DNA of 64,000 bases from positions 81,389 through 145,388 of the forward strand of contig NZ_CALHVM010000059.1 in assembly GCF_938039205.1 (NCBI RefSeq), written 5' to 3'. Under the pieces are notes generated by a model, which ran no database searches, was not told the DNA's origin, and saw nothing but the letters and a program-made list of their open reading frames with translations. The DNA is from an uncultured Campylobacter sp. Its GTDB lineage: Bacteria > Campylobacterota > Campylobacteria > Campylobacterales > Campylobacteraceae. The position numbers and the translations under genes are program-made. The number at the start of each line of letters is the position of its first letter. Position 1 is the first letter of the stretch. Shown piece after piece: positions 61,001-64,000 of the stretch.

Positions 61001-61732
61001 ATGAAATTTTTAGGCAAGATTCGAGTCGGCGCGGCGACGCTGGGGCTGGCGATGTGTTTTAGCGGCGCGCAGGCGCTTTATGTTATCGATTATATCGATT
61101 TTAACGAGCAGTGGTTGCGGCAGGATGCCTATAACCGCGCTATGAATGAGGCGAAGAAAAATTTAAATCCGCCCGATGATTCCGCCTATGCCAAAGACGT
61201 TAAGACTGATATACTCTATACGGGCGCGCTGGTACGAGCCGGAGATCATTTTTTAGATATGGACGGCATAGAGCAGATAGCGCAGCTTTTCCCCGCCGCG
61301 CAGCAAGACGAGGGGCGGCGCTTGCTAGTAGAGGGTATAGATAAGCTAAACGGTAGCGTCGAGCAGCTATACGGCATACCTAAAGAAAACGTAGCGACCG
61401 GCATCGTGGCGCTGCTAGGAGGCGCTTATGCGGCGTATTTTAATCATCCGATGCCAGACGAGGCCGTAAAGCCCGCATTTTTGCAGATCGCCGAGTTTTT
61501 GCGCAAAAAACCGGAGCTGTTTGAGGGAAAAGCTACGGAAATGATGAACTCGTATCAGATATCTATGGGGCTTGGATTTTTGCTGATGGCGATGCAGCAG
61601 GAGCTGGCACAGCACTCCGATCCCGCGCGCAAGGCGGAGCTAAAGGCGATCGGCAAGCTGGTTTTTAAATCATTACTAAACGTAGAACCGGAACAAATGG
61701 ATTTTACCGCATCTGGCATAGTCTTTAAGTAG
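61001..61732 (+). CDS. Exported DUF6683-like protein
   Basis: A 243-residue protein. The start at 61001 (MKFLGKIRVG) has CGGAGG seven bases upstream; an in-frame ATG at 60959 is too close to the promoter. The signal peptide ends SGAQALY. The mature part is helical, with LYGIPKENVATGIVALLGGAYAAY (two segments, about 125-148), YQISMGLGFLLMAMQQEL and a C-terminal MDFTASGIVF. The pattern recalls DUF6683 proteins; function unknown. It sits between an SDR tail remnant and its intact relative. Confidence 0.7.
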   Translation: MKFLGKIRVGAATLGLAMCFSGAQALYVIDYIDFNEQWLRQDAYNRAMNEAKKNLNPPDDSAYAKDVKTDILYTGALVRAGDHFLDMDGIEQIAQLFPAAQQDEGRRLLVEGIDKLNGSVEQLYGIPKENVATGIVALLGGAYAAYFNHPMPDEAVKPAFLQIAEFLRKKPELFEGKATEMMNSYQISMGLGFLLMAMQQELAQHSDPARKAELKAIGKLVFKSLLNVEPEQMDFTASGIVFK

Positions 61733-62047
61733 GCGTTTTGATTTTTGCGCGAGCAAATCAAAACTAAATGCAGGCTTTCGCTACCTGTTAGGCGGATTGC
61801 GGCGCAAAAAGTCGTCCTAGCGACGCTTTTGGCTGCGGCCAGGTAAATAGCCAAACATAAACGCGAGCCTCTTTTTGATACCCAACTTTTGGCCGCGACC
61901 GAGCAAATAGCCAAACCGCGCTCAAGGGTCAATTTTAAATAAAGCCGCGTACCTTGAAAATTCGGCCGATTTTTTATTTTAAAATAGCGGGTGCATTTTT
62001 CGGCGTTTTTAAAAGCTTAAAGCCAAAATCGCCTTTACGCTTTGCTT
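61733..62047. repeat. Spacer with hairpin and 60-bp-spaced direct repeats
   Basis: About 315 bases. GTTTTGATTT (61735-61744) / AAATCAAAAC (61755-61764) forms a 10-bp hairpin just after the DUF6683-like gene, a likely terminator. A 30-base unit occurs at 61827-61856 and again at 61887-61916 (both start TTTTGGC and end CAAATAGCCAAAC or TAAATAGCCAAAC), a tandem array of period 60. No gene seen. Confidence 0.6.
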
Positions 62048-62683
62048 CTAAATAAACTCTCTTGGATGATAAATTTGCACGCCTTTGGCGTCCGTCTGCG
62101 CGGCGGCGATGACGGCAGCCGCGATATCTTGCGCGCTCATCGGACGGTAGTTCGTTAAGATAAACTTCGGCAAAAGCCCAAACAGCCAAATCGTAAAGAG
62201 CTCGCCCATACGCACCTGCTCGCGCTCACTTTTTATCGCAGGTAGCCGCGCTATTTGCACGCTCTCGTATTTTAGCGCGGCGATCTTTTTCTCCGCCTTG
62301 CCCTTTGCGCGCAGATAAAAAAATCTCGACCGCTCGTTTGCGCCCTGCGACGAAATGAGCGCAAAGCGGCGCGCGCCCGAGGCGATGCCCCATTTTGCGA
62401 TATTTACGGGGTAGCTCACATCTACTTTATAAAACTGCCCGCGGCTACCGGCTTGTTTCATCGTCGTGCCAAGCGCGCAAAATATCTCGTCTATCTCGCG
62501 CGGCGGCATGTTTTTTACGTCGCTAAAATTTACGATCTGCGTCTCTAACTTTTCGTGGCTAAATTTTAGCTCCCTGCGCGCCCAAACAATGATTTTATCG
62601 TAGTTTTCATTTTTGCAAAGCCCGCAAACGATCTCGCGCCCGACTGCTCCCGTAGCTCCCACGACCAAAGCCGTTTTACCCAT
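62048..62683 (-). CDS. Atypical SDR / NAD(P)H-binding oxidoreductase
   Basis: A 211-residue Rossmann protein of the HTATIP2-like atypical SDR type. The nucleotide loop is VVGATGAVGREIV (about 7-19), then IFCALGTTMKQAG (about 67-79), and FALISSQGAN (about 107-116) leads to the FFYLRAKGKAE segment carrying Tyr/Lys candidates. Substrate unknown. AAGGAGC precedes the ATG. A paralog tail lies at 60841-60900. Confidence 0.88.
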   Translation of the reverse strand: MGKTALVVGATGAVGREIVCGLCKNENYDKIIVWARRELKFSHEKLETQIVNFSDVKNMPPREIDEIFCALGTTMKQAGSRGQFYKVDVSYPVNIAKWGIASGARRFALISSQGANERSRFFYLRAKGKAEKKIAALKYESVQIARLPAIKSEREQVRMGELFTIWLFGLLPKFILTNYRPMSAQDIAAAVIAAAQTDAKGVQIYHPREFI

Positions 62684-62794
62684 TTTTGCTCCTTAAATTT
62701 CTTTAAATTTTAACGCGCTTTGAGGTTAAATTTAGCTCCAATATTACGTTACTCAAATTTTACGCTTCGTCGCGCGACGCGTAATGCATAAATT

Positions 62795-63553
62795 TTAGCG
62801 TTTGCCCGCGTAGTCAAATCGTGGAGCTTGCAGGCTAAACTCGAAGTTGTTTCGATCCACCGCGCCTACGCACGCGTCGCTATGGTAAAGCGCAAGTAGA
62901 AATTCCGCCATCTCCTCGCTTGAATGATAGCGCTTAAAAGCCGCGTCGTAGTCGTAACCGGCATCATCCGTCGCCACGGGACCAAACTCCGTCCTAGTCG
63001 CGGCGGGCGCTAGAACTTTAGCCTGCATTTTGGCGTCTTTATCCTGCGCCAGCTCGTGGTGCAAGCCCTCCGTAAAGGCGCTTACGAAAAATTTGCTCGC
63101 ACAGTAGGTGACAGCGTTTGGCACCATGCTGTAGCCGCCAGCGGAGGAGATATTGATGAGCTGGGCGGGCTTATACTTGTAATCGCGCACGAAGAGATGG
63201 CTTAATAGCGCAAGCGAGAGGACGTTGAGCCGCAGCATCTGCGAGACCTTGGCGAGATCGCGCTCGCCGACCGCACCGTAATCTCCAAAGCCAGCGCTAT
63301 TAATTAGCGCCTTTAGCTCGTAGCTTTTTAGCTCGTCCCAGAGTACTAGGACATTCTCACTGCGCGCCAGATCGCAAATTTTAATCACGACGTCTGGTTC
63401 AGGCGAAATTTTAGCGATCTCGTCCTTTATCTTTTGCAGCAGCTCCGCTCTGCGCGCAATTAAGATCAAATTTTCTCCGCACCCAGCAAACGCCTTTGCC
63501 GCGGCCGCTCCGATACCAGAACTTGCGCCGGTGATGACGATATATTTTTTCAT
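62795..63553 (-). CDS. Classical short-chain dehydrogenase/reductase
   Basis: The cofactor motif TGASSGIG (about 8-15), INSAGFGDYG (about 88-97; variant of NNAG), the catalytic Ser in ISSAGGYSM and the YxxxK in TYCASKFF (about 150-157) are all present. 252 residues. The substrate is unknown, and the family is too broad to predict it. AAAGGATAG precedes the ATG. Confidence 0.92.
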   Translation of the reverse strand: MKKYIVITGASSGIGAAAAKAFAGCGENLILIARRAELLQKIKDEIAKISPEPDVVIKICDLARSENVLVLWDELKSYELKALINSAGFGDYGAVGERDLAKVSQMLRLNVLSLALLSHLFVRDYKYKPAQLINISSAGGYSMVPNAVTYCASKFFVSAFTEGLHHELAQDKDAKMQAKVLAPAATRTEFGPVATDDAGYDYDAAFKRYHSSEEMAEFLLALYHSDACVGAVDRNNFEFSLQAPRFDYAGKR

Positions 63554-63663
63554 TTTCTATCCTTTCTTGAATTCTTCAGTTTGAAATTTTACTAAAACCC
63601 GCCGCGTATTTACGCGTGCACTCGTCTTAAATTTACAAATTTGTCAGCATTTTGCGAGGCGGT

Positions 63664-64000
63664 TTATTCGTCGCTTATGGGCGTGCGCTTGGTATCTACC
63701 GCTTTGCCGTCCAGATAATACCGACCGCCGGCGACGTAGTGAAGCGTTTTTAGCTCGTCAGGGATCTTTTCAAACAGCCAGTGTCCGCCGTCAAAGATCC
63801 GCCCGTCCGCATACGCCGCGACGACCTCGCCGATGAAAAGATCGTAGCTCTGCTCGTTATGAGGCTCGGGGGTACGCTTGCAAACGAGCCATGCGGCGCA
63901 GCCCGCGATCAGCGGAACATCGAAGTTATCTTGATAGAAAATTTTCACGTTTTTCATCTTGTCCGCGTTATCAAAGCGCGAGTTGTTTTCGGCGCCCAGC
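63664..64000 (-). CDS. Flavin reductase-like FMN-binding protein (5' end outside window)
   Basis: The frame is open from the right edge to a stop at 63664, giving 111 codons of the C-terminal part. Segments such as NNSRFDNADKM, FDVPLIAGCAAWLVC, YDLFIGEVVAAYAD and VAGGRYYLDG match the flavin-reductase-like (flavoredoxin) family, which binds FMN in a split barrel. An internal ATG at 63957 is not the start, because conserved sequence continues upstream. Confidence 0.85.
   Translation of the reverse strand, partial: LGAENNSRFDNADKMKNVKIFYQDNFDVPLIAGCAAWLVCKRTPEPHNEQSYDLFIGEVVAAYADGRIFDGGHWLFEKIPDELKTLHYVAGGRYYLDGKAVDTKRTPISDE

Overview
The window is chromosomal DNA from a Campylobacter. Gene order matches the C. 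jejuni core genome in several blocks: metG–fbp–mobB–slt–gltX; mrdA to adk/ppa through engB, lptA/C, kdsC, rlpA, mltD, tatD, cbrR, recN, nadK and aspS; amiA to rodA through tyrS, spoT, rpoZ, pyrH, ftsX/E, trmB, flpA and rluD; and the flgS neighbourhood. The base composition is less AT-rich than C. jejuni, hisB is a stand-alone gene, and AAATTT words are very common. I infer a species of the C. rectus/showae/concisus type. The species call is an inference.

Layout. 1–6.9 kb: minus-strand operons mobB–fbp–small Cys protein–metG (metG runs off the left edge) and gltX–yggT–slt, with a plus-strand lipoprotein gene between them. 7–8.1 kb: mscL and a Crp/Fnr regulator. 8.4–20.1 kb: a long minus-strand envelope block with PBP2, a MreD-like protein, EngB, Lpt proteins, KdsC, RlpA, MltD, TatD and a REC-REC-GGDEF protein, plus hisB, recN and nadK. 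20.2–25.8 kb: aspS, adk, a frameshifted ygiW-like gene, a heavily interrupted IS1595-family transposase remnant, ppa and a DUF937 gene. 26–41.4 kb: a second long minus-strand block with mnmC, amiA, tyrS, spoT, rpoZ, pyrH, a degenerate LytM (EnvC-like) gene, ftsX, ftsE, trmB, flpA and an rluD-family gene. 41.5–43.4 kb: rodA, tRNA-Met(CAT) and an SseB-like gene. 43.5–45.1 kb: a CbrC-family gene with an in-frame UGA, then about 800 bases of non-coding DNA rich in inverted repeats. 45.1–51.8 kb: a DUF2130 gene, putP, and an amino-acid ABC operon with two tandem binding proteins. 51.8–54 kb: thiD, thiE, a flavodoxin-fold oxidoreductase and a thiE tail remnant. 54–64 kb: accessory genes (paralogous membrane proteins, Sel1-like protein, PLP enzyme), a PD-(D/E)XK gene coupled to flgS, a cysteine hydrolase, a DUF6683-like exported protein, two dehydrogenases and a truncated flavin reductase.

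How it works together. Much of the window builds and remodels the cell envelope: rod-shape synthesis (PBP2, RodA, MreD-like), lytic enzymes (Slt, MltD, RlpA), LPS transport and Kdo synthesis, and a likely FtsEX–EnvC–AmiA division module within one gene block.

Most unusual signals. (1) A family of roughly 32-bp GC-rich mini-elements has interrupted the IS1595 transposase at four or five sites, each on the 5' side of AAA, and a related copy sits at 44.56 kb. (2) Two diverged gene-tail remnants (of thiE and of an SDR-like gene) lie across neighbouring accessory genes from their parents. (3) A flgS-linked gene appears to have lost its AUG and may start at AUC. (4) A G10/C9 homopolymer pair sits inside a perfect inverted repeat. 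(5) Two genes are broken by single small lesions (ygiW-like, CbrC-like).
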